64,000 bases of DNA from Whitmania pigra (Eukaryota > Annelida > Clitellata > Hirudinida > Haemopidae), in contig JAJTWR010000159.1 of assembly GCA_021613335.1 (NCBI GenBank), positions 1,158,501 through 1,222,500 of the forward strand. Direction: 5' to 3'. The position numbers and the translations under genes were made by a program. Under the pieces are notes generated by a model. That model worked only from the letters and a program-made list of their open reading frames with translations, searched no databases and was not told the origin of the DNA. Shown here piece after piece: positions 12,000 to 24,260 of this stretch (within the stretch, counting starts at the first letter, position 1; each line of letters begins with the position of its first letter).

Positions 12000-13090
12000 A
12001 GCTCTATGTTCTTGCCTGTAAATAAACCTCAGATGGACCCAAATTAAATATGAATAAACATTGATGGGATAAAACATGTGATACTGTTTTGCTCAGACAT
12101 TTTGAACTAAAACATCAGTTTTGTGATAATGTACCTTTGGAAGTTGATCGCAATGTGTACAGTACTCATGGTTTGTATGGGTTCTAAAAAGGTCATAAAT
12201 TTAAAAAATTGGGATTTTAAGACTAAAAAGTACTGAAAAATGATTGAAGTCCTAAATGATAAAAAGATCCTAAAATTTCATTAAGTTATTTGAATTAATT
12301 TAGTATTAATTTGTTTTTGAATTGGAGAAGTACTGTACTGTTCAGAACAGATTTGAAGTGCAAAGAAACTAGATTGTCAGAAGTGAGAAAATGATTGGAG
12401 GGCAGAACTCAGGAATGTCAGTGCATTTTATCCAATAAGCCACATTGACTCCGTTGACATCCCGAGGTTCATTCAGGTAATGCGTAACCAGAAGTGACAA
12501 CTTGTTATCAGATATCAAAATCATTATTAATTATTATTATTATGATTTGCATATCCTAGGATGTTAATGTTTTTTTAATCCGTGTGATCTTCAGGTCTAA
12601 TAAGATGGCTCCCTTTCACGTACATATACATCAACACCAAAATTGTGGGTGGTCTTCAGGACATAACCCCAAGAGTGGGCTCTTACATGCTACTCAAGCC
12701 TCTTTTTTGGATGTCCTTATGTTGTAGTTCCATGCATATTTAGGTAGAGGCAATTTAGTGCTAGTAGCAGAAGCATGCCGGTGGTTCACCTTTTTAATTT
12801 AATTAACACATTGGAAATATCAAAGTTGGAAGCATCTATTGGAATGCTTGAGAAAGTAATTGATGTAAAGTAGTCCCTCAAGTACTTAATTCCACAGTTT
12901 ATTCATATTTCAAATCCAAAATAATCCAATGTAAAATCAAAATCAATATAAATTCCAGTCAATATGGTGCTGTAAATAAGACTAATAATGACTGAGAAAT
13001 GGATTTACTGGACAGCTTTGAACAAATACTGTTTAAGAAGCCATTTTTATTAACATCTAAAATGTTTTTGTCAAACTTGGTCTAACTAGG
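12000..13090. other. Intergenic region with a copied receptor exon fragment
   Basis: About 1.1 kb between the convergent ends of RSL1D1 and the insulin-receptor-like gene. The only structure I see is a short near-copy of an insulin-receptor FN3 exon at 12425-12476. The rest is AT-rich and non-coding in all frames I read. Confidence 0.6.
12425..12476 (-). pseudogene. Duplicated fragment of an insulin-receptor-like exon
   Basis: The 50-base block from TTTATCCAATAAGCCAC through TTGACATCCCGAGGTTCAT closely matches 16156-16205, part of the third FN3 domain exon of the neighbouring receptor gene. The flanks do not match. It is an orphan exon piece 3.7 kb away in the same orientation, with no splice context of its own. 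Confidence 0.8.
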
Positions 13091-16000
13091 TTATATAATA
13101 TAGTGACTGTAATAGGATTGAGAAATAAATCCAGGTTTGGAAAATTCAACAACACTCTTTATGATGTCCACAAACTTTGGCCTGTCCCTAGGCTTTGTGT
13201 TCCAACAGGCTTCCATGATTTCTTTCCTAAAAAAAGTTGATACACTTGAAATATTATGTAATGAAACAATCCTCTTATTAGCTGGTTATTTTTAAGAAAA
13301 TGCAAATTTTTATTGTAATTAAAAAACAACAAAGTAAAAAAATTTATTTCATGAATTAGAGAATCATTTAAATGATAGAATTTTGTAAAAAGTTATGGTT
13401 ACAGATATATGTACACATGCTGTATTCATAATATTTGTCAACATTTGGTCAATTTATGAATTATCAATTTCACCTTCCATTAAAGCTGAGCTCAAAATAT
13501 CGTAAAAAAGTTATTTATTCATTCAACAGTAACTTTTCTTTTATAACTAACACAACGTTTGGGCTTCCCTCAGGACATTTTAACCTTCCACCACCAGAAA
13601 CAAATTTTTTCACTTCAACATTTGACATGCCAACATATGGTCGAATCCCAAGTGTGAATACTTCCCACAATAAAATGCCGTAGGACCTTGCAAGATTGAA
13701 AATAGATTTATAAATGTGAGTACACTAATTAATTTAAAACTATCATTTCAAGTTAGCCACTATGAAAACATGATAACAGAGGCTTACCAAATATCACTTT
13801 TTTCGCTAAAAACTGAAGCTTTGAGAACCTCAGGAGCCATCCATCGTATTGGGAGACAGTTTTTGATCTTCATGAATCTACTTATATCACAACAGTCTCT
13901 GGCATCCATCTTTAGAGTCATTCCAAAGTCTTCCAATTGAAGGAAATTATATACATTTAAATAAAATACTTACAAAATTATCATTCATATATTAAATGGG
14001 TATTGTCCCAATAAAAATGTTTACAAATATGAAAGTTACAAACTAAACAAAATTGTTATGTATAATAACAATCAGTTATGTTCATGAGCTTAATCTAACA
14101 ACAATGACTACAATGGTTACTAGCAAAGTTTGCCAGAAAAACATACTGCAACTTACCAGACACTTTTACAACAAGCTGAGAATCCAGGAGACAGTTCCTT
14201 GCTGCCAGATCTCTATGGATAAATTTCTTTGATGCCAAGTAGGCCATTCCATCTGCCACCTCAGCAGCCATGCCAAGGAGGAAGGTTTTGCTTAAATGGC
14301 CAAGTGATTTTAATGGTATGGAGGAACCTTCCTGTATCTCGAGGTTTGGTACTTCAGCAGAAGTCAGAATATCACGGATCAAGTTGCAATCACTAATAAA
14401 GAAAATCGCTAAGATAAATTGTGTGGTGGTGCAATTGTGCGATAATATTCTATTAATGTTGAAACCTTCAGAGAAAGAATTAATAGACTTCGCCTTCATA
14501 GGTTAGATAGGTTATTATGGGGTTAAAATCTTTTGTTTTTTTAGGTAATGACTTTTATTTGTCGTAGAATAACAAACATAAACATTAAACATTTTGGTCA
14601 TATTCAGTCATATGCATACAGAAGCATATGTTTTCTCTATTAGACTGGGCCCTAGTAACAAAAATATGCCTTACAACAGATTAAACAAAATACTATGCAA
14701 TACTGAGCAATACAATTATATTATTATATTATAGCAACTTATTGGATATTTTAAAAAGGAGCTTAAAGGTAAAAAAAAACAAACAGAATTACTACATTTA
14801 ATTTTGACTCACTTTAAGTTGTTGTCAAAATCACTTTTGGTCACCTGTTCATATGTTAACATCAATTTAGTTTAGAATTATTTAATTAGACACCAAGTAG
14901 GTCTAACAACATTGTTTATGAAATTGACAAACTGCCTTTCACCTGCTGTCGATACTTCCGGAGGAATGATAAAAGATCTCCATTGTCCAAAAGTTCCATG
15001 ACCAACAAGTGCTGCACCTCATTATTTGAGAAACCAAGCAGTTTGACTACGTGATAACTATTAAAGTCTCTGCTTGAATATTTTGCGCAATGTAAATGGA
15101 TTTTTAAGTGAGCCTCGATTAAATTAAAATAATGGATTTTTCAATTACCCCATTATTGCGATTTCATTAAAAAATTGCATTTTATTGACAACTGATGACG
15201 TTTCTCTGACAATCTAAAAGAATTAAATTAATGACAAAGAAGACATTTAACAACTAATTCTCGAAAAACCAGCAAAATATTTATATATATATTTAATACT
15301 ATTTAATATAATTATTAACTTTGTGACATTTGATAAGTAAAAGTTGTTCTGAGCACCTTGATTGCTACTGGAATGGACTGTGTATCATCTACTTTCAGAT
15401 GACCATTATATACCGAACCAAACTGACCCTTTCCGATAATTTCACCAATCTCAATGTCTTCTTTTGGAATTTCCCATTTTCTAAATTCTGCAAAAATATT
15501 TTCAATAAAAATAACAAAATAAATAAGCACAATTTGATAGCCATGCTAATGCCATACCAAGATAGTTGGTATTTATAGAAATTTTTAGATATGCTTCTTC
15601 TCTGACAATTAAAATTTTATGTAAGTAACATGGTGCATTTTAGAGTTGTAAAATATACCTTTTTATTTTGACTCTGTTAATCATTTGATAAATGATGATA
15701 ACCAATAGTGTTAGGAAAATGCTTATAATGGAAACACTAATCAGAAATATTGTCTGAAGTGAAATCTTTCGACCTAAAACATAGATGTTATTTTCAATTC
15801 TGTTTCATGAATATTAACCAAGTTCATTAGGTATTTCCAGCATTACCAATGTTAGTCTGATTCCCAGGAACAACAAAGTAGCTTGCTTCAGACCACGAAC
15901 CATTTCCAGCAAGTGACATAGCTTTGACTTTCCAAGAATAATTCCCTGGCAGTAGATGAAGTCTCACCTCTGTGTCATGTGCTAGAAACTCTTCGCTATT

Positions 16001-19000
16001 GATGCACATAGAGACAGGTGCTGACTGAGGACATTAACAAACAATCTTTTGAATCCAGGAGCATTTAACACAATAATGCTATGACTAATCCAGAAGAAAT
16101 TTATAAAAAAAAAAAGGACAAAATTAATGCACCACATCTTCGGCAAGATTTGCAATTTTTATCCAATAAGCCACTATGACTCCGTTGACATCCCGAGGTT
16201 CATCCCAGGTGAATGCCACGTTTGCGATTTTATCCAAAGCAACTGGAGTGCAGTTATTCAAGCAGTTGCCAACTTCAAGCTGGCATGTGCTGGAGTCTTG
16301 TGGACAAGTTTGATTACTATCAGTAAGAAGCCATGCTTTGAGACTCAAGCCTACCACAAGATCTGCCCTGTCTAATAATGAAATATTTCATTTGATCTTC
16401 CATAAATTATTGATAAATTGCAGGTCTTATACTTGCAATCAAAACAATAGTCATTGAAGAATTTACCAGATGGTGCAGTCTGAAATAGCAGAAGAGATGC
16501 CGAACTACATAAAACTTGTCCATCTTTGTTGACATTACAGGCCTCAATCTAAGAACATAAATCAAAAGCATTCAAGTATAATGGAACTTATTCATTTGTA
16601 TATGGTGAAATAGACAGCAGAAAAAAATTTCAAGTTAATTGATTGGTTAGCAAAAGTCAAAGTATGAACTTGAGTGAGTTAATTAGTTAATGTTTTTTGT
16701 CATTCCATGTTTATTACTGTTGATTTAAAGTTAAAATTTATTTGAAAAACACCTCGACAACGTATTCTTGAAAGTTTGTTAAATTCTCCAAAAGCATCTT
16801 CGACATTCTACCTGCCACTAATTTTATTTTCGAGTTGAAACTACCATTCCTACAAACAACATTAAAATTGATTGCAATGGAATATAATTTCTATAATGAA
16901 TCTCATTATTCAATAAATTCCCAACTTGGCAACAAAAGAGTCATTTTGATTGGAAATTTTCATCAGAAGTTTGGTGTCCATCAAACATGGCAGATGTGCC
17001 ATGTTTGCAGAAAGCAATAAATATTTTTGAACTACTGACAATGGTGGTGTGCATCCATGAAGACCTTTAGGTAATTTATGGAATTCATTTTGCCCTTTCT
17101 TCCTTTATAAATAATTTCATAACATCAAAAATTGGTTAAAATAAAGTCTATATTCAAACCTTTCAATCTGTTCATCCAACTTTTCGAAATAGTTAAAAAA
17201 AATGTCTTCAGCATTTGACTCATCAATCACTTGGGTGCATTTGCAACAGTTATCAGATATGCTTTCACTGTGACCATTTTTCATGAAACTGCTTGTAAGG
17301 CTCTTGCTTTGAATTATGTTGTCGTCGTCGTCATTGTTGTCAAACTGTTGTTTGTTTCTGCTTTGAGAGACAATTGTTGATGACTTAGTTTTAGGGCCTG
17401 CGTACAATTTGAAGACTTCCAAACTTTTATCTTGTCCATCAGGTTGTAAATCATAAGTGTCGTCTTTATTGTCATCATCCCAATGTGATGTAAACATTGA
17501 TCGTTCAATAAAACCATCTTCAATGAATGAGATTAAGTACAACAGATTAATTTTAGGCATTAACATTATAACAACTGGAATAAACCAACGAACTTGTAAG
17601 ACAGTAATTCCTGGATTTAAAAGCATTTTTATCAGTCTCAGAAGGATACCAGTGAACTACATAGAAATTGATTATACCCCTTTTATGTTTTGGAGGCAAC
17701 CAAGTTAAAATTGCTGATCTTGAATCAGTAATCTTTGTTTTAAATTCTCTCACTCTCGAAGGTTCTTCAAAATTCAATTTGAAAAATTGATGAGAAAACC
17801 ATACTAAGGGTATTCTGGCAATGCATATGTATTTGTTGATAAATTTTCAAAACTCTTTCACTTATGAAAATAAGAAAAATAACATCTATTAATCATTTTT
17901 AATAAATTACTGGCAACATCGGTGTGGAAGCAAATGGTTTCCGAATAAAAGCCCTTCCTCTCCTGTACGGCGAGAAAAACCAAACGAATAAAAACCGCGT
18001 AATGCTGATTTGGAAACAAATCTTTCAGTTGAGCAAAGTGTTGAAAAGTCCCGTTAACGTTGCCTTCTGAAGTGTTTCCTTTTATCATTTGGCTAAGGTT
18101 CATTTTCGAGTTGAAGGATGGTAAAAGTTCTTTAGAACTCCATCTGAAGAGCAAAAAAATATGTCCAAACAATGTAAATCCTTTTGTAAATACATAATAC
18201 CAAACAAATGACTGACTTGCTTTCACAGCTATAATGCAGGTCATCAACTTGGCAAACATCTTTAAACCTGGTGCATAAATGTCTAAATGTCTAAGCAATA
18301 TCTCTAGACTTAACATTAACTTATGGCCTTTTTAATTTAAACACCCTTCCCTTAATTATTAAATATGTATTATTTAATTAACTGAAAAACATACAAGGGT
18401 TGATAGTGAACAATCCAAGCGATGGAAGGGAGCATATCATCCTCGACAGGATTGCTCCACTTTATGGTGGCTTCGTAAGTCAGAACATTGTCCGCACTCA
18501 GAGAAAAATTGCTCATTGGACCTATTTGATTAAATATTAGAAAACATATACTAAAATCTTTTGAATGAAAGTTAGCTTTTTATTTGAAGCGGCATCAGAT
18601 AATTTGAGACAACAATTTGTAATTGAAATTTATCTGAATGACAAATAATAGGAGAGAGTTAACATCAAAAAATTAAGCACAAAAATATCAATTTCCTTTA
18701 AACTGTTTTTAAAATTAATAACAAATATAATCAACAGACAAGTGTTTGCATTCCAAGGCAAATGAATTAAAAAAGAATACCAGTGCAATACAACGAATTA
18801 GGATCCTGATATTCTGTTACATTTGGAGAGTTGCTGGATTGGTTGAGATGTCTGTGAGAATTTAATTACAATTTCATTTCTTTTCAAGGGATGAAAATGA
18901 TTTTGAACAAATCTTTTGATAACAATATATTTATAAAAAAGTATTAATTTTTACTCTACAAGTTGGTTGATGTCAACAGAACATAATTTTGGATTGTTTT

Positions 19001-22000
19001 TGATGTAAATGCGACCTTTCTTGACTTTCAATTTTGAAATTTTACCACCGTTGCCTCGAGAAATGCTGTTCGTGTCAAAAAGACTCCTCAAGTTGAGATT
19101 GTCTCTGATGACTAAAGAATATCTTTAATAATAAGGTACACAAGTTATCAAACAATTAATGTATTAATCAACAATTATGCTAATGAAATAAACATGACTC
19201 ACTCGTTGTTTAGCAGTGAACGGCCTTCAATCACTTGGAGTGATTGCAGGAACATGAGAGATGTTAGTCCAAATGACGCAGACACATGGACAAAACCAGT
19301 TACAATTCGTAAATCTGACATCAACTTTTTCAAATGCAATTCACCATTTTTAGAAGCTGTAATTATTTTATTAATTTCCATTTAAAAAACCATTTGTGCA
19401 ATCATGAATTTGAGAAAATTTATGAAGAATTTCAATGGATTTTTCTTCATTGGTTTAGTATGTCTGATAATTTTCATGATTCTTCAAAGAATTTAAGTTT
19501 TATAAGATTTTAGATATGTAAATGTTTTTATTGTTATTATTGCCCTTCTTTTCTTTTGTTAAATCTTAAGCAATCAATCTCAGGCATAAGATATGAAAAA
19601 ATGAGCAGTACTTGACAGCTTTATTTAGTTACGAGAATGAATTAGTCATGCTCATTTAACTAGTAATATTAACTAAATTGAGTAAACTAGTAATATTAAA
19701 TAAATTGAGTAAAGTCTGTAATATCAATTAAGTGATTGAATATGTTGACAAATTAATCACCATCATTAAAGTGGATCTGTAGATTGCCCTTGAGGATGTT
19801 GCATCCTTCAAAATGAGTGGCACTTTGAATGTTGTCAATGAGAGAGATGTTGCATTCTTGAAAATAATAAATCTTTTATATGTAACAAGAACATCATTGA
19901 TGCCAATGTATTTTGATGATTTTGTTTACATCACATGCTTATATTTTCAATTGATATTTCTAATTAAAACAAAAATTGAATTGGATAATCCTATCATAAT
20001 GACAATTATTGCTTCAATTTATGAATGACCAGACATTCCGAAATATGTTTCCATGCAATAAAACCTGAAATGAGAAGGCCAGATGAGGAAATGATGATCA
20101 TTCTTAAATTTGAAAATTATGAATGGAAATTGTTTAATTTTCTAGAATTATATTCAGGAATTGATGTAATACAAACCTCTCCAACATCTCTCAATTGTGC
20201 ATGGCCTGCATTCACCGTCGGCTTCATCTTCCTCATAGTTTGGTGGGCATCCCAAGATGCATCTGCCATTAAAGGCTTTCCATTTCCCTTTTGGATGAAG
20301 TGAAGTACACATTCCCTTCGTGTAGCACAAGTGTCCCAACTTGAAATGAATATTTAAGAGACTGGTGATCGTACAAATTTTTAAACTTGGAATATTAGTA
20401 GTTTAACTACACAATAAGAAACTATGAAGCATTGAATTTGAGAATAGATTATTCATTTTCAAAATTATTTTCTATTAATTATCTCATTACAAACCGAATA
20501 CGTCTCGTTAGGACATCGGGAATCACAATAAGCGAGATGCCGAAAATTCTTGCAGGCAAAACATTGGCTCCTCCCTGGACCCCAGCATCCAGTCAAACAT
20601 TCAAAGTTGCAACACTGAAATGTCTTCACCTTCTCATTAAAATAGCATCCTTCGTCACTGCAATTTCCTGGACATGCTACTTAAAAATCATTTGCATCAT
20701 TATATTTATATCAATCACGTTGATTATTGATGTATTATCTGAGTAAAATATGTTATTAGTTGAAGGTGACCTAAAAATGGATAAGTATTACCGGACTGGC
20801 AATGGAAGTTATTCCAGCATAGAGATCTACTCTGACGTGAATCAACTCTTTTGAGTGGGCATGGTTCTCCTGATACGACATCTTTGGATGGACATGCATC
20901 ATCACACTGCACGACATTGCTGTGTAACGCTTGATTTCTGATCACACCTGCAAACAAAATCTTGAATTCAAGAATTTGGTTTGAATTTCAAAACTTTAAC
21001 TGGACAAATATATAAAACAGTAGTTTTTAATATGCTCTGATGTCAAGGTATTGTGAAATCAAATATGTGTATTTTTATATAATCTAATGCATTCATTACA
21101 TTCTTCCTGTTGGTATTTGTGTTTTATTTAAAAAAAAAGAAATGTAGTACCCACAAGCGACAAACTTTGACTTTACCTCGATAAAAATAGTTTCTTTTCA
21201 ATCTCCGAATAGAATTAACAGATCTGAGATCTTTGAATCCTTTTAATTCTTTGGAGAAATAGTTGCCTATTAATTGATTGGCTCCAATAATGGCTGACCA
21301 GTTGATTGAGTTCACATAACAAAGATTTGGGGTGCCTTCTATGTATAAGAAGCCTCCAACAATTTTTCTTAGGTTTATCTATAAGTTAGATTTGTTTTAA
21401 AGCAAAGAATTCATTGTTGAAATTATTGACGTAAGTACCAAATTTTATTAATATTTCAACAAACTTACCAGTCCAATGTTTTCCAAATGAGGTACATTGA
21501 ACAGAATGAAAGAATAACCAACAAACAACTTCTCTCCTCTGATAATTCTCAGTTGCGGGAAAATAGTGGTTAAATTGTGAAGGTTGGAAATCGATGACAA
21601 CGCCAAGTAATCCGTAATTTCACTGAAAATGTGTCAGTGATTTCAGATATCATATAATTATATATAAATATATTCCCAAATATTATGAACGTTTCAGTGC
21701 TGTGTAAATCACAGATTGGGGCGTCTTAGAGAAGAGAGTTATTGTGAACTTAAATTATGGTGTCTGTTTTTTTCTTATCTGAACGCAACTATAAACTGTT
21801 TATTTAATTTTCGATCTTCGGACTTAATAAAGAACGAAACAAATCTGTACAAGAGCTAGAATAGCCAATTATTTTATAGTTTACAAACTTGGATCCTAAA
21901 TCCTAAACTCTTACAACGTTCAGTATTCTCCTGTAATTAAAAGAGATGGTATTAACAATAGTTATCCTATAATTAAATTAGACAGTATTAATATTAACAA

Positions 22001-22425
22001 TAAGTGCTTTTGCAATTCATTTGAAATCAAGTGGAAATTTTGTTTTAGCGGTTAGCTTGAAGGAGTCACCTATTTATTACTAAAATTTTAGACTTTACGA
22101 TTCCACGTTATAGCTTTTAGACTCCCAGAATCTAAATTAAATTGAGAAATAACCCGGGAGAGACATTTTGTTGGCATGGGGGAATCGACCCACCTGACAT
22201 CAGACTAGGCACAAAAAAAGTTTTAATGATAGATTTGATTACTTTTTATATTTTAATATTGACAACGAAATATAAAAAATTACGAATACCAACACAAGAT
22301 TTGGAAAGGACACATTGGAATAATTCAACCAATTCAAATTGGAGAACATGACAGAGCCCACGATGACATCTGCATTGAAAGCTTTATGAATGACACCTTG
22401 ACGTCCTCGTAACACTATGTCCCCT
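13091..22425 (-). CDS. Insulin/IGF receptor-family tyrosine kinase, divergent
   Basis: About 22 exons. In protein order: L1 domain (22425-21480; [37 protein letters not shown]), furin-like Cys-rich region (20950-20180; [21 protein letters not shown]), L2 (19860-18960; [19 protein letters not shown]), FN3-1 (18530-17900), FN3-2 (17777-17590), insert region with NCCKC (17523-17150), FN3-3 (16372-15835; [20 protein letters not shown]), one TM helix (about 15770-15670), then kinase (15490-13091). Catalytic residues are present: [33 protein letters not shown] and DFGMT. Oddities: the activation loop reads [16 protein letters not shown] with no tyrosine, no RxKR furin site is visible between NCCKC and FN3-3, and only about 15 residues follow the kinase. 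The signal-peptide exon upstream of 22425 was not found. Family assignment is firm. Confidence 0.93.
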
Positions 22426-24260
22426 CTGAAAACTGAGTTCTTATATTTAAAATATACTTCATCAAAACAAATATATTTAATTTAAAAAGATTTGTCAGCT
22501 ATTTATTATTCGCTTGAAAGTTTAAATTCAGTGATAAATACGTATTGCAAGTGAAGCAAATATAAGTTCCCCTTAACTGCAAACCATACACTATATGAAA
22601 GTTTAAATTCAGTGATAAATACGTATTGCAAGTGAAGCAAATATAAGTTCCCCTTAACTGCAAACCATACACTATAGTATATATTATAATATCGTTTTTG
22701 GAAAGAGCACAAAACATCCTTGATGAAAAATGTAGGAATTAGGATAGTTTCAGGTCAAGATCGTTCGATTAAAATCTATTAAAATATTGCCAATATTTGT
22801 AGTTTCACTATTGCATTGCCGAAGACTATTCATTCAGAGAATAAATTAATGAAAATAACTCACAATTCTTTATTGGTATATTGTAATCTTTTCCTGAAGT
22901 AGTAATCCATATAAAGCATTCAAAATAAATCATTAAATTCGTTTTTGATATGATAGAACAAGACATCTTTTAAAATGTTTTTATATTTTTTCAAACTATT
23001 GTAGCATAATTATTGATATAATTAATGCGAAACTAGATTTGAAGTTCTTTGAAAGCAACAGCTTATTTAGGTTTAATTTTTTTAAAATTTATTCTATTTA
23101 TTGTTATAAATTATTATTTGGTTTTACAGGTGAGAGTATAAGCAAACTTAATAGTAACATGAATGAAAATAATGTCTTAAGAACTAATGTTATAAGAACC
23201 TTATAATATATGTAATTTGCGGGATTTTTCTCGAAAATGTGTTTTTACAGTTTCTGATGTAGATATATAGCAAACACAACAAATAGTACAAATGAAGATG
23301 AATAAACAAATGAAGTCGGCACTGAAGTATTAGATTTTACGTTCAATAAAACCGAAAATGTGTTTGACATAACAACATCTACCAAAAACTACGACCGAAA
23401 AGTAAGCCAAAGCTTAAAATACTTTAATGCTTTCATAGCATTTTCAGTTGGTTCCTATTGGCTGCGGACATACTATAGTCTATATACTTCATGTTGCTTT
23501 CAAATTCCATGTACTGAGAAATAAGGATGATTTAAAATGAAAAATAAGCCAAGGCAAGTTTATTTCTATAAATGGAAAAGTCTGTTAACAAAAATAATAG
23601 ATTTGTAAGAAAGTTCTTTGAGATTTATTGTCGTTCTTCCACTGCTGATCTACAGTCATAAGAAAATCTATCAAATTCTGTTTCAGTTGTAAATCACATT
23701 TTTTAATATTATAAATTTCTACTTCCTTCAAATTATAATTATTTATAAGGTTGTGCAGGAGGTTACCCTCAATTGCAAATAAATTGTACTGAATTGTTAT
23801 ATATATATATGAAATCGCTCTCCGCGAATAAGAAACCACAGACGTCTTTGTTGCATTAAGCTTTTTAAAACGCAACGCAAACTCTTTGTATAACAACATG
23901 CACTGTTATCAGCAGCCCATTCTTAGCTAAATTTTAATCCATTGACATCATAACAACGGTTCCAGACAAGTTTTAAATTTTAGCTTCTTTATTATCATTA
24001 AAAATAATTAATGCACAAAAATTGCATTATTCATTTGTATTAAGAAGGATAAAAATATTTTATTTAAGTTTTAATTAAAAATATCTTTAAATCACTTTTA
24101 ATGTGCTTCGCGGTTTCTTCGATATACCGTAGTATTTTTGAGTAGTTGTTGTGGTTTGCCGAATTTTTGTACCTGGTGGAACGGGGCAACTGTATGTTTG
24201 GCTTAATTCCCCGAAACTCAAAACAGAATAATAAACATAATCTTAACAGATTCGGTTGAG
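22426..24260. other. Intergenic/5' region between the receptor gene and the JARID2-like gene
   Basis: Should contain the missing first exon of the receptor on the minus strand and the promoter of the plus-strand gene at 24261. It holds a perfect 81-bp tandem duplication (22515-22676). A 104-codon minus-strand frame at 23585-23899 is AT-rich, with no recognisable domain; I do not call it a gene. Confidence 0.5.
22515..22676. repeat. Perfect 81-bp tandem duplication
   Basis: The unit starting TGAAAGTTTAAATTCAG and ending CATACACTATA occurs twice back to back (22515-22595 and 22596-22676) with no differences seen. 81 is divisible by three, so minus-strand frames run through both units, but these frames show no recognisable protein. 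Confidence 0.97.

Noticed and set aside
16900..17090. Extra receptor exon ([17 protein letters not shown]...)
   Set aside because: Open on the minus strand, but has no pyrimidine tract, no matching donor, and the flanking exons already join in phase.
22142..22351. Plus-strand frame [14 protein letters not shown]...
   Set aside because: Overlaps antisense to the receptor L1 exon at 22290-22425, which has clear family similarity.
22499..22717. Two minus-strand frames with repeated sequence
   Set aside because: Exist only because an 81-bp unit is duplicated without frameshift; no domain.
23585..23899. 104-codon minus-strand frame
   Set aside because: No start context, splice partners or recognisable motif; AT-rich composition explains it. 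Could still be an unknown exon.
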